Below are positions 43,879 through 51,514 of a DNA stretch of 64,000 nucleotides, one piece after another (within the stretch, counting starts at the first letter, position 1; the number at the start of each line of letters is the position of its first letter). The stretch comes from Alteriqipengyuania halimionae (GTDB lineage: Bacteria; Pseudomonadota; Alphaproteobacteria; Sphingomonadales; Sphingomonadaceae). Location: the NCBI RefSeq assembly GCF_009827575.1, contig NZ_WTYR01000001.1, positions 2,453,001-2,517,000 on the forward strand. Reading direction: 5' to 3'. Below the pieces are notes generated by a model, which was not told the origin of the DNA, made no database searches, and saw only the letters and a program-made list of their open reading frames with translations. The position numbers and the translations under genes are program-made.

Positions 43879-45078
43879 TCAGTCCGCTCCCTCGCTCGGG
43901 CCGTCGCGTCCGGCTGCCGCGATGGGCAAATCGTGAAAGTGCTTGGATGTCAGGCCTTCGAGCGGGTGTGTGCGCAACGTCTCGAAAATGGCCGCACTTG
44001 CTCCACCCCTACCATAGGGGTTCTCGACATCGGACAGCGCCGAGCGAAACTCTGGCGAAAGGACCTTTTCGATGCCGGCCGCAATCTCGGCCCGCTCGGC
44101 TGCGCAGTTCACGACGCTTTTTGCCCGCAGTCGTCCGGCCTGGCGATTGCCGATGTCGAGCGTTCCGATCCCGAAGCTGGGCACTTCCGCAAGCGCGCTC
44201 GACGAATTGCCGACCACCGCATCGACATAGGATAGTGCAGATAGATAGCGATACTGGCCCAGCGATGGGTGCGCCACCGCGTTGTCGCGTTGGGCGACAT
44301 AGCGTTCGATCATCTCGATCAGGTGGCGCCCACCGGTATCGGCATTGGGAAGGGTGAAGACGACATTCGCGTCCGGTCTCGTGTCGAGCGCTGCGAGCAG
44401 TTCTTGCGTCTGCTGGGCAGGATCCTGCGCGCCAGCCGTTTCCGGGTGGAATGTCACCAGCAGGGATTCCTCGCCGAATGGCAGACCGATGAATTGCTCG
44501 AGCTCGCCCTTCGGCATCGGTTCGAGTTCGGCGATCGCATCGATCCCCAGGCCGCCGACATTGAAAACCCGTTCCGGGTCTTCTCCGAGTTGGATCACGC
44601 GATTGCGATAGGGCTCGGCGGCGGTGAAATGAAGCGCCGCCATCTTGGTCACCGAATGGCGAATTGCCTCGTCCAAGGCGCCTTCGGTGGTCTCTCCACC
44701 ATGCAGGTGGGCGATCGGAATTCCCGCGAACAGCGCGGCGGCGGCGGCGGCAAGGATCTCGTACCGGTCGCCCAGCACCACGACCATGTCGGGCTGAAGG
44801 CGCGCATAGGCGTCAGCAAAGCCGATCATGCCGAGGCCCGTTGCCTTGGTCACGCCGACCGCGCTGTCGGATGACAGCAGCATCTCGACCCGTTCTGCAA
44901 TGGGATAGCCATCGGCCTCGATCTCGCGCACGGTCGTACCGAATTCGGGAGAAAGGTGTGCGGCCGTAACGACCAGCTGGAGTTCGGTATCGTTGCTTTC
45001 ATTAACGCGCGCGATCAGCCGCTTTAGCAGCCCGTATTCGGCGCGGGTACCGGTAACGATGGCAATGCGGCGCGTCAC
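43879..45078 (-). CDS. legG: Hydrolysing UDP/GDP-sugar 2-epimerase (NeuC/LegG)
   Basis: A 399-residue enzyme that removes the nucleotide and inverts C2 to give a free ManNAc-type sugar (2,4-diacetamido-2,4,6-trideoxymannose in the legionaminic route). It begins RRIAIVTGTRAEYGLLKRLI, the NeuC signature TRAEYG rather than the TRPEA of wecB. It continues with VVLGDRYEIL, HLHGGETTEGALDEAIRH and GNSSSALAEVPSFGIGTLDIGNRQAGR. GTG start overlaps the legI stop by four bases. Placement between legI and ptmE supports the pathway call. Confidence 0.92.
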   Translation of the reverse strand: MTRRIAIVTGTRAEYGLLKRLIARVNESNDTELQLVVTAAHLSPEFGTTVREIEADGYPIAERVEMLLSSDSAVGVTKATGLGMIGFADAYARLQPDMVVVLGDRYEILAAAAAALFAGIPIAHLHGGETTEGALDEAIRHSVTKMAALHFTAAEPYRNRVIQLGEDPERVFNVGGLGIDAIAELEPMPKGELEQFIGLPFGEESLLVTFHPETAGAQDPAQQTQELLAALDTRPDANVVFTLPNADTGGRHLIEMIERYVAQRDNAVAHPSLGQYRYLSALSYVDAVVGNSSSALAEVPSFGIGTLDIGNRQAGRLRAKSVVNCAAERAEIAAGIEKVLSPEFRSALSDVENPYGRGGASAAIFETLRTHPLEGLTSKHFHDLPIAAAGRDGPSEGAD

Positions 45079-46082
45079 AGTTCGATCGCCTCGTCTTCCG
45101 CGAAGTCGCGCTTAGCCGTCTTGCCGATCACCTCGTCCCAGCGCATCGGCGAAATGCCTGTGCCGGGACGTTTGGTGCCGAGATTGCTTTCGCTGAACTG
45201 CTCGCCTTCGGCAATGATGCCACTCGCGACAATCGATTTGCGTGCGATATCACGATTGGGCAACTCACTGGGCGAGGGCGTTTTACGCCCATCCCCTGCC
45301 AGCGCCTGCTCGATATTGCGGATGCCCGAGCACATTGCCGCCAGTTCGTCGGGCTCGAGGCTTGCGAGATGATCGGGGCCCGGCAGCGTGCGGTCGAGCG
45401 TGAAGTGCTTCTCGATCACTGTCGCGCCCAGCGCCACGGCGGCGATCGGCACTTCGATCCCCGGCGTGTGGTCGGAATAGCCGATCGCCACGCCGTACGT
45501 GTCGGCAATCTGGCTCATCGCGCGCAGGTTCACGTCGGAAAAAGGGGTGGGATATTCGGTGTTGCAGTGGAGCACGGTGATGTCGGCGCGCGACAGGCCG
45601 GCATCCTCGAACACCGCCAGCGCATCGCCGATCTCGTCGAGGTTGGCCATGCCGGTGGACAGGATCACGGGCAATTGCGCAGCCGCATAATGCCGCAGCA
45701 GCGGCAGGTTGGTCACCTCGCCAGAGGGCACCTTGATCCGGTCGACGCCGAGGTCGAGCAGCAATTGCAGCGATTCCGGATCGAAAGCGGTCGAGAAGAA
45801 GCCGATCCCGTGCTTCTCGCATTCCGCCTTGAGCATGTGGTGGTCGTCGATCGAGAGTTCGAGCCGCTTGACCATTTCGTATTGGGTTTCCCCATCGCCG
45901 GTCGCTGCGATCTGGTACTCCGCCTTGGCCGCGCTGCGCGAAATGCTCTTGGCGGTGTCGAAGGTCTGGAATTTGACCAGGTCCGCGCCCGCCTCTGCGG
46001 CCAGCCGCACCAGCTCGCGCGCCTTGTCCATGTCGCCATTATGATTGACGCCGGCTTCGGCAATGATGAGGCAGGGTTTCAT
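45075..46082 (-). CDS. legI: N-acetylneuraminate/legionaminic acid synthase (NeuB/LegI)
   Basis: Condenses the C6 sugar with phosphoenolpyruvate to the nine-carbon nonulosonic acid; 335 residues. The TIM-barrel NeuB domain (about 1-270) has IIAEAGVNHNGD, DLVKFQTFDTAKS, PSGEVTNLPLL, HCNTEYPTP and YSDHTPGIEVPIAAVALGA. A C-terminal SAF (antifreeze-like) domain follows (about 278-335, SIVASGIIAEGEQFSESNLGTKRPGTG). The start at 46082 has AAGGA seven bases upstream; an ATG two codons earlier is less well placed. Coupled to legG through a four-base overlap. Confidence 0.95.
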   Translation of the reverse strand: MKPCLIIAEAGVNHNGDMDKARELVRLAAEAGADLVKFQTFDTAKSISRSAAKAEYQIAATGDGETQYEMVKRLELSIDDHHMLKAECEKHGIGFFSTAFDPESLQLLLDLGVDRIKVPSGEVTNLPLLRHYAAAQLPVILSTGMANLDEIGDALAVFEDAGLSRADITVLHCNTEYPTPFSDVNLRAMSQIADTYGVAIGYSDHTPGIEVPIAAVALGATVIEKHFTLDRTLPGPDHLASLEPDELAAMCSGIRNIEQALAGDGRKTPSPSELPNRDIARKSIVASGIIAEGEQFSESNLGTKRPGTGISPMRWDEVIGKTAKRDFAEDEAIEL

Positions 46083-46092
46083 CGGCATATCC

Positions 46093-46734
46093 TTATCCAC
46101 GGGCCTTCGCCGGAATGCCGACATAGATGCTGTCGGGATCGCAGGATTTCACCACCACGCTTCCCGAGCCGATCATCGTATTGGCTCCGATTTCCAGATG
46201 GGCGCCCGGCTGCCCCTGATTGACCGCTGCGCCGGTGCCGACCCACACGCCCGGGTGCAGGTGGACATAGCCCGAAAGATTGGCCCCGGGCGCAATGTTG
46301 CAATAGTCGCCGACGATGACGTCGTGGCCGACGGTCGCATTGAGATTGAAAATGCTGAAAGCGCCGACCGCGATGCGATTGGTGAAGCGCACACCGGCGC
46401 ACACGATCACCCCCGGCATCGCTTCGACCCGCTCGCGCTGCCCGACACCGAACGAAGCGGACGGGTGGATAAGCGCGGGGAATTGGAGTGTGCCGGCATA
46501 GCGTTCGGCGATTTTCCGCCGCACCCCATTGTCTCCGATGCCGATCGCGAAGAGCGCATCCGACAGCGAGTCGACTTCGCTCTCGGGCAGAACCTCGCCG
46601 AAATCGGAAAGGTCTTCGGCCTGCGCGGGATCGTTGGTCAAGAAGGCGACCGCATGATCGTTCGCATGTGCGATGTCCGCCACTTCGCGCGCAAAGCCCG
46701 AAGTCCCGAATATGTAGATTGTCGGTTTGGTCAT
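46093..46734 (-). CDS. NeuD-type sugar acetyltransferase (possible LegH role)
   Basis: A 213-residue protein with an N-terminal nucleotide-fold PglD/NeuD domain (IYIFGTSGFAREVADIAHANDH). A C-terminal left-handed beta-helix (about 85-210) follows, with VGHDVIVGDYCNIAPGANLSG, containing the catalytic His (TVGHDV), and IGANTMIGSGSVVVKS. Family members N-acetylate UDP-4-amino sugars or O-acetylate sialic acid. In this cluster no separate N-acetyltransferase is seen, so this protein may supply the 4-N-acetylation step (LegH) or a later O-acetylation. Ten bases from both neighbours. Confidence 0.85.
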   Translation of the reverse strand: MTKPTIYIFGTSGFAREVADIAHANDHAVAFLTNDPAQAEDLSDFGEVLPESEVDSLSDALFAIGIGDNGVRRKIAERYAGTLQFPALIHPSASFGVGQRERVEAMPGVIVCAGVRFTNRIAVGAFSIFNLNATVGHDVIVGDYCNIAPGANLSGYVHLHPGVWVGTGAAVNQGQPGAHLEIGANTMIGSGSVVVKSCDPDSIYVGIPAKARG

Positions 46735-46744
46735 GGCGCCTTCC

Positions 46745-47422
46745 TTACCCGCGCGAGGCGTCGGCCAGCAACAGCTCCGCGATCCGCCAGTCGAGCATCG
46801 TGTCGATATCGACCGAGCTTTCGGCGTCCATCACGAAGCCGAGCGTATCCGCGCCGACCAGGATTTCGGTTTCGCGCAGGCGCGCGGCGGTGTTCCAGTA
46901 CATCGCGCCGTTGAGCGTGTAGAGTTCGGACAGGTCCTGCCGGCGGGCGGCGTCGACACTGGTGTCGTAGCGATCGAGGCCGCCATTGGCATCGCGGTAG
47001 AACATCCAGGCCGGGTGGTCGTCCACCTCGCGCACCGAGACGACCGACGATGCTCCGCTCTTCTCGGCGAATGCGAGCAGCGCGTCGATCTGCGCCGCCG
47101 TGCGCAGCGGCGATGTTGCCTGCAGCAGCACGAGGTCATCATGCTCGGGCAATTGCTCGAGCGCATGCAGCACCGGCGCGGTGCCGGGCGCCTCGTCGCT
47201 CGCAAATTCGGCGGGCCGCATGAACGGAACGTCGGCGCCCCATTCGCGGGCGATTTCGGCGATCTCCTCGTCCTCGGTCGACACGACCACGCGCTCGATG
47301 CCCTCGGCAGCGCGCGCCGCCTCGATCGTCCACGCGATCAGCGGCTTGCCCGCGATGGAGCGGATGTTCTTGCGCGGAATGCCTTTCGAGCCGCCGCGGG
47401 CAGGGATCAGCGCAAGGGTCAT
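46745..47422 (-). CDS. legF: CMP-N,N'-diacetyllegionaminic acid synthase (NeuA/LegF)
   Basis: Activates the nonulosonic acid with CTP to CMP-Leg; 225 residues. The signature IPARGGSKGIPRKNI at the N-terminus and LLQATSPLRTAAQID in the middle are those of CMP-sialate synthetases. Then come VVSTEDEEIAEIA and DIDTMLDWRIAE, with metal-binding Asp. The ATG start overlaps the legC stop by four bases; longer in-frame starts would lie within legC. The nonulosonic acid specificity is inferred from neighbours. Confidence 0.92.
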   Translation of the reverse strand: MTLALIPARGGSKGIPRKNIRSIAGKPLIAWTIEAARAAEGIERVVVSTEDEEIAEIAREWGADVPFMRPAEFASDEAPGTAPVLHALEQLPEHDDLVLLQATSPLRTAAQIDALLAFAEKSGASSVVSVREVDDHPAWMFYRDANGGLDRYDTSVDAARRQDLSELYTLNGAMYWNTAARLRETEILVGADTLGFVMDAESSVDIDTMLDWRIAELLLADASRG

Positions 47423-48603
47423 GTGCCCGCCTTTGCCGGTTCGGCAAGGTTGGGGCTGCTCGGCACGTTGATGACCCGCCCGGCCAGATCTTCGGCACAG
47501 GACACATCGGCGCGCGGCGCGTCGGCAAACATCGGCAGGCGGTGCATCAGCGTCCAGACCGGCCGTGCCATCAGGTCCGCATCGTTGAGCGCGCCCAGCA
47601 GCGCCTCCTGCTCCCCGGCGCGATCGGCATCGAGGATCAGCGTGCAAAGCCAGTAATTGCTGACCGTGTCTTCGGGTTCGCGCAGAAAGCTGACGCCATC
47701 GATCCGGTCGAGCGCCTCGGCATAGCGCTCGGCCAGCACGCGCTTGCGCGCCAGCATGTTAGGCACCCGCTCCAGCTGCGCGCAGCCCAGCGCGGCGTTG
47801 AGGTTCGGCATGCGGTAGTTGAAGCCGATTTCGTCGTGGATGAAGTTCCAGCGGTCGGGCACGCGCGCGGTCGTCGTCAGGTGCTTGGCGCGCTTCGCCA
47901 GCGCGGCGTCATTGGTCAGGATCGCGCCGCCACCGCCGGTGGTCATCACCTTGTTGCCATTGAAACTGAGCGCGGAAACAAGGCCGAAATTCCCGGTGTG
48001 GGTGCCGTGATAGGAAGAACCGAGCGATTCGGCGGCGTCCTCCACCAGCGGGATGTTCCAGCGTTCGCAGACAGCGACCAGCTTCTCCATCCGGGCCGGG
48101 TGGCCGAAGGCGTGCATCACGATCAGTGCGCTGATCCGGCGGCCGGTCTCGCGATTGTAGCACGCCCCGTCGCGCAGTTCGGCGATCGCGTCGAGATGCG
48201 CCGCCAGCTTTTCGGGATCGACACCGAGCGAAGTCGCCTCGCTATCCACGAAATGCGGCACGGCCCCGGCATAGGTCGCCGCATTGGCGGTGGCGATGAA
48301 GGTGAGCGTGGGCATCAGCACTTCGTCGCCGCGCTCGACCCCGGCCAGCAACAGCGAGACGTGCAGCGCCGCCGTGCCGTTCACCACGGCAATGGCATGC
48401 TCCGTACCGCAGAATTCGGCCAGGTCCTTCTCGATCCGGTCGACATAGGAACCAACCGAGGAGACCCAGCCGGTCTCGATGCAATCGGAGACGTAAGCCG
48501 CCTCGTTGCCTGCGAATTCCGGCTCGTGCAGCGGGACGAAGCCGTCCCGCTCGCCCGTAATGGTGCGGACGGTACGGAGAATGGCGTCGGTCAGTTCGGT
48601 CAT
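47419..48603 (-). CDS. legC: PLP-dependent aminotransferase, LegC family
   Basis: Aminates the 4-keto-6-deoxy sugar nucleotide at C4; 394 residues, DegT/DnrJ/EryC1 fold type. The PLP lysine is in SFNGNKVMTTGGGG (about residue 220), with the cofactor Asp in LVEDAAESLGSSYHGTHTG. The N-terminal FVPLHEPEFAGNEAAYVSDCIETGWVSS is the form found in LegC proteins. Between legB and legF, sharing a four-base overlap with legF. Confidence 0.92.
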   Translation of the reverse strand: MTELTDAILRTVRTITGERDGFVPLHEPEFAGNEAAYVSDCIETGWVSSVGSYVDRIEKDLAEFCGTEHAIAVVNGTAALHVSLLLAGVERGDEVLMPTLTFIATANAATYAGAVPHFVDSEATSLGVDPEKLAAHLDAIAELRDGACYNRETGRRISALIVMHAFGHPARMEKLVAVCERWNIPLVEDAAESLGSSYHGTHTGNFGLVSALSFNGNKVMTTGGGGAILTNDAALAKRAKHLTTTARVPDRWNFIHDEIGFNYRMPNLNAALGCAQLERVPNMLARKRVLAERYAEALDRIDGVSFLREPEDTVSNYWLCTLILDADRAGEQEALLGALNDADLMARPVWTLMHRLPMFADAPRADVSCAEDLAGRVINVPSSPNLAEPAKAGT

Positions 48604-48639
48604 GTCGGTCGCGGCGGGTGCCGCCCCTCCGCTAGAGCC

Positions 48640-49650
48640 TCAGATGTTGTAAGTGTCGGCCTTGTACTGCGAAAGGTTGGCCGGATCGGTGAACCATTCG
48701 ATGGTCTCGTCGAGCCCGCGGCCGAAGCCTTCGCGGTCCCCATATTGCGGCGTCCAGCCGGTCAGCTCCTCGGCCTTGGCGTTGGCTGCCCAGAGCCGTT
48801 CGACTTCGCTCTTTTCGGGACGCATGCGCTGGTCTTCGCTGACGATCCTGACGTCGCGGCCCATGCGTTCGGCGATCAGCGCGGCGGTATCGCCGATCGA
48901 GATCTCGAAATTGCTGCCGATATTGATCGCTTCGCCCAGTGCCTTGTCGGATTCGGCCACCGCGCAGAACCCGCGCACCGTGTCGCGCACATAGTTGAAG
49001 TCGCGGGTCGGGTGCGTCGCGCCAAGGCGGATCTTGTCCTTGCCATTGGCGATCTGGGTGATGATCGTCGGGATCACCGCACGCGCCGACTGGCGCGGAC
49101 CATAGGTGTTGAACGGGCGGATCGTCGCCACCGGGGTTTCGAACGAGAGGTAGAAGCTCTGCGCGATCTGGTCGGCGCCGATCTTGCTCGCCGAATAGGG
49201 CGACTGGCCCTGCAGCGGGTGCTCTTCGGTGATCGGCACGAAGCGCGCGGTGCCATAGACCTCGCTGGTCGAGGTGTGGACCACGCGCTCGACGCCCAGA
49301 TCGCGCGCCGCCTGCACGATGTTGAGCGTGCCCTTCACGTTGGTGTCCACATAGCTGTCGGGCGAGTGGTAGGAGAAGGGGATCGCGATCAGCGCGGCCA
49401 GGTGCATCACCACGTCGCAATCCTGCATCGCGGTGCGTACGCCGTTGGGATCGCGGATGTCGCCGGCGAAAACGTCGATCGCCTTTTTCACGTGATCGGG
49501 CGCGCGATCGAGCCAGCCCCAGCTGTTGAAGCTGTTGTAATAGACGAAGGCGCGCACGTCGGCGCCTAGATTGACCAGATGTTCGACCAGATGCGAACCG
49601 ATGAAACCGTCGGCGCCCGTGACCAGGATTTTCTTGTTTTCGAGCTTCAC
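48640..49650 (-). CDS. legB: Sugar-nucleotide 4,6-dehydratase, LegB type
   Basis: Makes the 4-keto-6-deoxy sugar nucleotide from GDP- or UDP-GlcNAc; 336 residues, extended SDR. Motifs: VTGADGFIGSHLVEHL (NAD), HLAALIAIPFSYHSPDSYVDTN, HTSTSEVYGTARFVPITE and YSASKIGAD (YxxxK). The sequence RPFNTYGPRQSARAVIPTII and the short C-terminus fit LegB. GTG start with AGGAGA seven bases upstream. First gene of the seven-gene legionaminic cluster; its promoter is in the 49,651-49,910 gap. Confidence 0.92.
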   Translation of the reverse strand: MKLENKKILVTGADGFIGSHLVEHLVNLGADVRAFVYYNSFNSWGWLDRAPDHVKKAIDVFAGDIRDPNGVRTAMQDCDVVMHLAALIAIPFSYHSPDSYVDTNVKGTLNIVQAARDLGVERVVHTSTSEVYGTARFVPITEEHPLQGQSPYSASKIGADQIAQSFYLSFETPVATIRPFNTYGPRQSARAVIPTIITQIANGKDKIRLGATHPTRDFNYVRDTVRGFCAVAESDKALGEAINIGSNFEISIGDTAALIAERMGRDVRIVSEDQRMRPEKSEVERLWAANAKAEELTGWTPQYGDREGFGRGLDETIEWFTDPANLSQYKADTYNI

Positions 49651-49872
49651 GGCAATGTCTCCTGGACGCCTGTCCGGCCTGTTCTCAATGATCCGGGGCC
49701 GGGGCGCCTGCGCATGAATTCGCTGGAAAATTTGCCCGGCATCGGGGAAGTTGTCGAGCGCGCCCTTACAGGCGCGAACGAAGGCATGGCAACGGGTTTT
49801 TCCTGTCCGGGCCGGAGCTCCGCCAGCTTGGTTGCCGGGGGTGGAAAACCTGCCTATTCGGCTCGCCACGCC

Positions 49873-49888
49873 CGAAGCCATGGCTTCG
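49873..49888. promoter_or_regulatory. 16-bp perfect palindrome in the divergent legB/WreQ-like intergenic region
   Basis: CGAAGCCATGGCTTCG is an exact inverted repeat with no spacer, 22 bases before the start of the plus-strand reductase gene and 223 bases before legB. It could be an operator for a dimeric regulator; no regulator gene is close by. A 6-bp hairpin (CGCGCC/GGCGCG) lies further left in the same 260-base gap. Confidence 0.4.
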
Positions 49889-49910
49889 CCGAACAGGAAA
49901 TCGAGCGCCC

Positions 49911-50834
49911 ATGAAGATTGCTGTTACCGGTGCCAACGGATTTGTCGGACGCGAAGTGCTCCGGCAGTTGCCGCAGGCGGGGCATTCCGTCGTTCCGCTG
50001 GTCCGCAGCGCGTCCGGTCTCCCGGGAGAGGTCGTCACGGGCAATCTCGATGAGGGCCGCCTTTCGGCGCAGGACCTGGCCGGATGCGACGCCGTTATCC
50101 ACCTTGCGGCGCGCACGCATGTCATGAACGAAACGGAAAGCGATCCGCTGCCGGAGTATCGTCGGGCCAATGTCGAAGGCACCGATCGACTGCTCGATGC
50201 GGCGCTCGCTGCAGGAGTCGGGCGGGTGGTGTTCATGAGTTCGGTCAAGGCTGTCGGCGAACGGTCGGCCCCCGGCGCGCCGCTTGGGCCGGACACGCCG
50301 CCGGAGCCGGAAGACGCCTACGGACAATCCAAGCGCGAAGCCGAGGGGCTGGTGCAACAACGCTGCGAGGCCGCCGGAATCGGCTGGACGATCATCCGAC
50401 CGCCGCTGGTGCATGGCGAAGGCGCCCAAGGAAATCTGCAACGTCTCGTGCGGCTGATCGAACGCGGCCTGCCCCTGCCTTTCGGTGCGGTGCGCAACGC
50501 GCGCAGCATCGTGTCGGTGCGCAATTTGGCCGCTGCCGCCATCGCCGCAACCGATGCCACCGATGCCGCCGGGCGTGTCCTGCATATTGCCGACCTCACC
50601 GTTTCGACGCCCGAGCTGATCCGCGAGCTTGGCCGTGCCGTCGGACGCAAGCCACTTCTCGTGCCGGTGCCCCCGGCGTTGATGACGGCGGTCGCCTCCG
50701 TCCTCGGTCGCGGGGCCGAAGTGCAGCGCCTGTTCGGCTCGCTCGAACTCGAAACCGCGTCGAGCTGGGGCGCGCTCGGTCTCGATCCGCCCTTCGACCC
50801 GCGCGAGCAACTGCGCGCTTCGATTCGATCGTAA
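49911..50834 (+). CDS. SDR 4-reductase/epimerase of a QuiNAc-type pathway (WreQ/WbpV-like)
   Basis: A 307-residue extended SDR with VTGANGFVGREVLRQL, HLAARTHVMNE, FMSSVKAVGER and the active YGQSKREAE (YxxxK). This set and the HGEGAQGNLQRLVRLIERGLPLPFGAVRNARSIV stretch match WbpV and Rhizobium WreQ, which reduce the 4-keto group of a 2-acetamido-2,4,6-trideoxy sugar. For WreQ the substrate is undecaprenyl-diphosphate-linked. With the two following genes it forms the same trio as wreQ-wreU-wreV. First gene of a plus-strand unit. Confidence 0.85.
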   Translation: MKIAVTGANGFVGREVLRQLPQAGHSVVPLVRSASGLPGEVVTGNLDEGRLSAQDLAGCDAVIHLAARTHVMNETESDPLPEYRRANVEGTDRLLDAALAAGVGRVVFMSSVKAVGERSAPGAPLGPDTPPEPEDAYGQSKREAEGLVQQRCEAAGIGWTIIRPPLVHGEGAQGNLQRLVRLIERGLPLPFGAVRNARSIVSVRNLAAAAIAATDATDAAGRVLHIADLTVSTPELIRELGRAVGRKPLLVPVPPALMTAVASVLGRGAEVQRLFGSLELETASSWGALGLDPPFDPREQLRASIRS

Positions 50835-50910
50835 GGTGTTGCCGCTCATTAACCTTCCAAGTACTACGCTGGCCCTGTCCTTCGGCCAAGTCGTTGGATA
50901 CTAGAGACTT

Positions 50911-51513
50911 ATGAACCAGCCTTCGTTTCCTTACCGCGTCGCAAAACGCGCCTTCGACCTGGCGGTCGCGATCGTGCTCGCGCCGGTCGCCTTGCCACTA
51001 TGCTTGATCCTATTGGTTGCAATCCGACTGGAATCTCCCGGCGCACCCCTGTTCGTTCAGCAGCGTGTGGGTCGCGACCGAAAGCCGTTCAGGATGCTCA
51101 AGCTGCGCACGATGCGATCGGATACCGAACATGCCGCATCGCATCTGGTGGGTGCGGCGCAGATCACCCGCCTGGGGGCCGTCCTGCGCAAGCTGAAACT
51201 CGACGAACTTCCGCAGCTTGCCAATATCCTGTCGGGATCGATGGCGCTGGTCGGACCGCGCCCGTGCTTGCCAGACCAGGACGAGCTTATTGAGGAACGC
51301 GAAAAGCGCGACGTTTTCGCGGTACGGCCCGGCGTGACCGGGGCGGCACAGATACGCGGTATCGACATGTCCGAGCCGGCTCGCCTGGCTGAGGCCGATG
51401 CGCGCTATATCGAGAATGCGGATTTCTTCGGAGATTTGTCCATAATCGTTCGTACTGCGACCGGTGGCGGGCGTGGCGATGCCGCGACCCGGCGGTTCGG
51501 CGACGAGGCCTGA
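50911..51513 (+). CDS. Initiating phosphoglycosyltransferase, PglC/WreU-like bacterial sugar transferase
   Basis: Transfers a sugar-1-phosphate onto undecaprenyl phosphate to start the glycan; 200 residues. One hydrophobic re-entrant segment near the start (about 15-35) is followed by the catalytic RLESPGAPLFVQQRVGRDRKPFRMLKLRTM. KLDELPQLANILSGSMALVGPRPCLPDQ comes next. Length and absence of extra membrane segments put it with the small PglC/WreU type rather than WbaP. Starts 77 bases after the reductase gene and two bases before the dehydratase gene. Confidence 0.93.
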   Translation: MNQPSFPYRVAKRAFDLAVAIVLAPVALPLCLILLVAIRLESPGAPLFVQQRVGRDRKPFRMLKLRTMRSDTEHAASHLVGAAQITRLGAVLRKLKLDELPQLANILSGSMALVGPRPCLPDQDELIEEREKRDVFAVRPGVTGAAQIRGIDMSEPARLAEADARYIENADFFGDLSIIVRTATGGGRGDAATRRFGDEA

Positions 51514-51514
51514 G

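Noticed and set aside
47542-49569. 675-codon plus-strand frame
   Set aside because: Antisense to legC and legB, both of which have intact active-site motifs.
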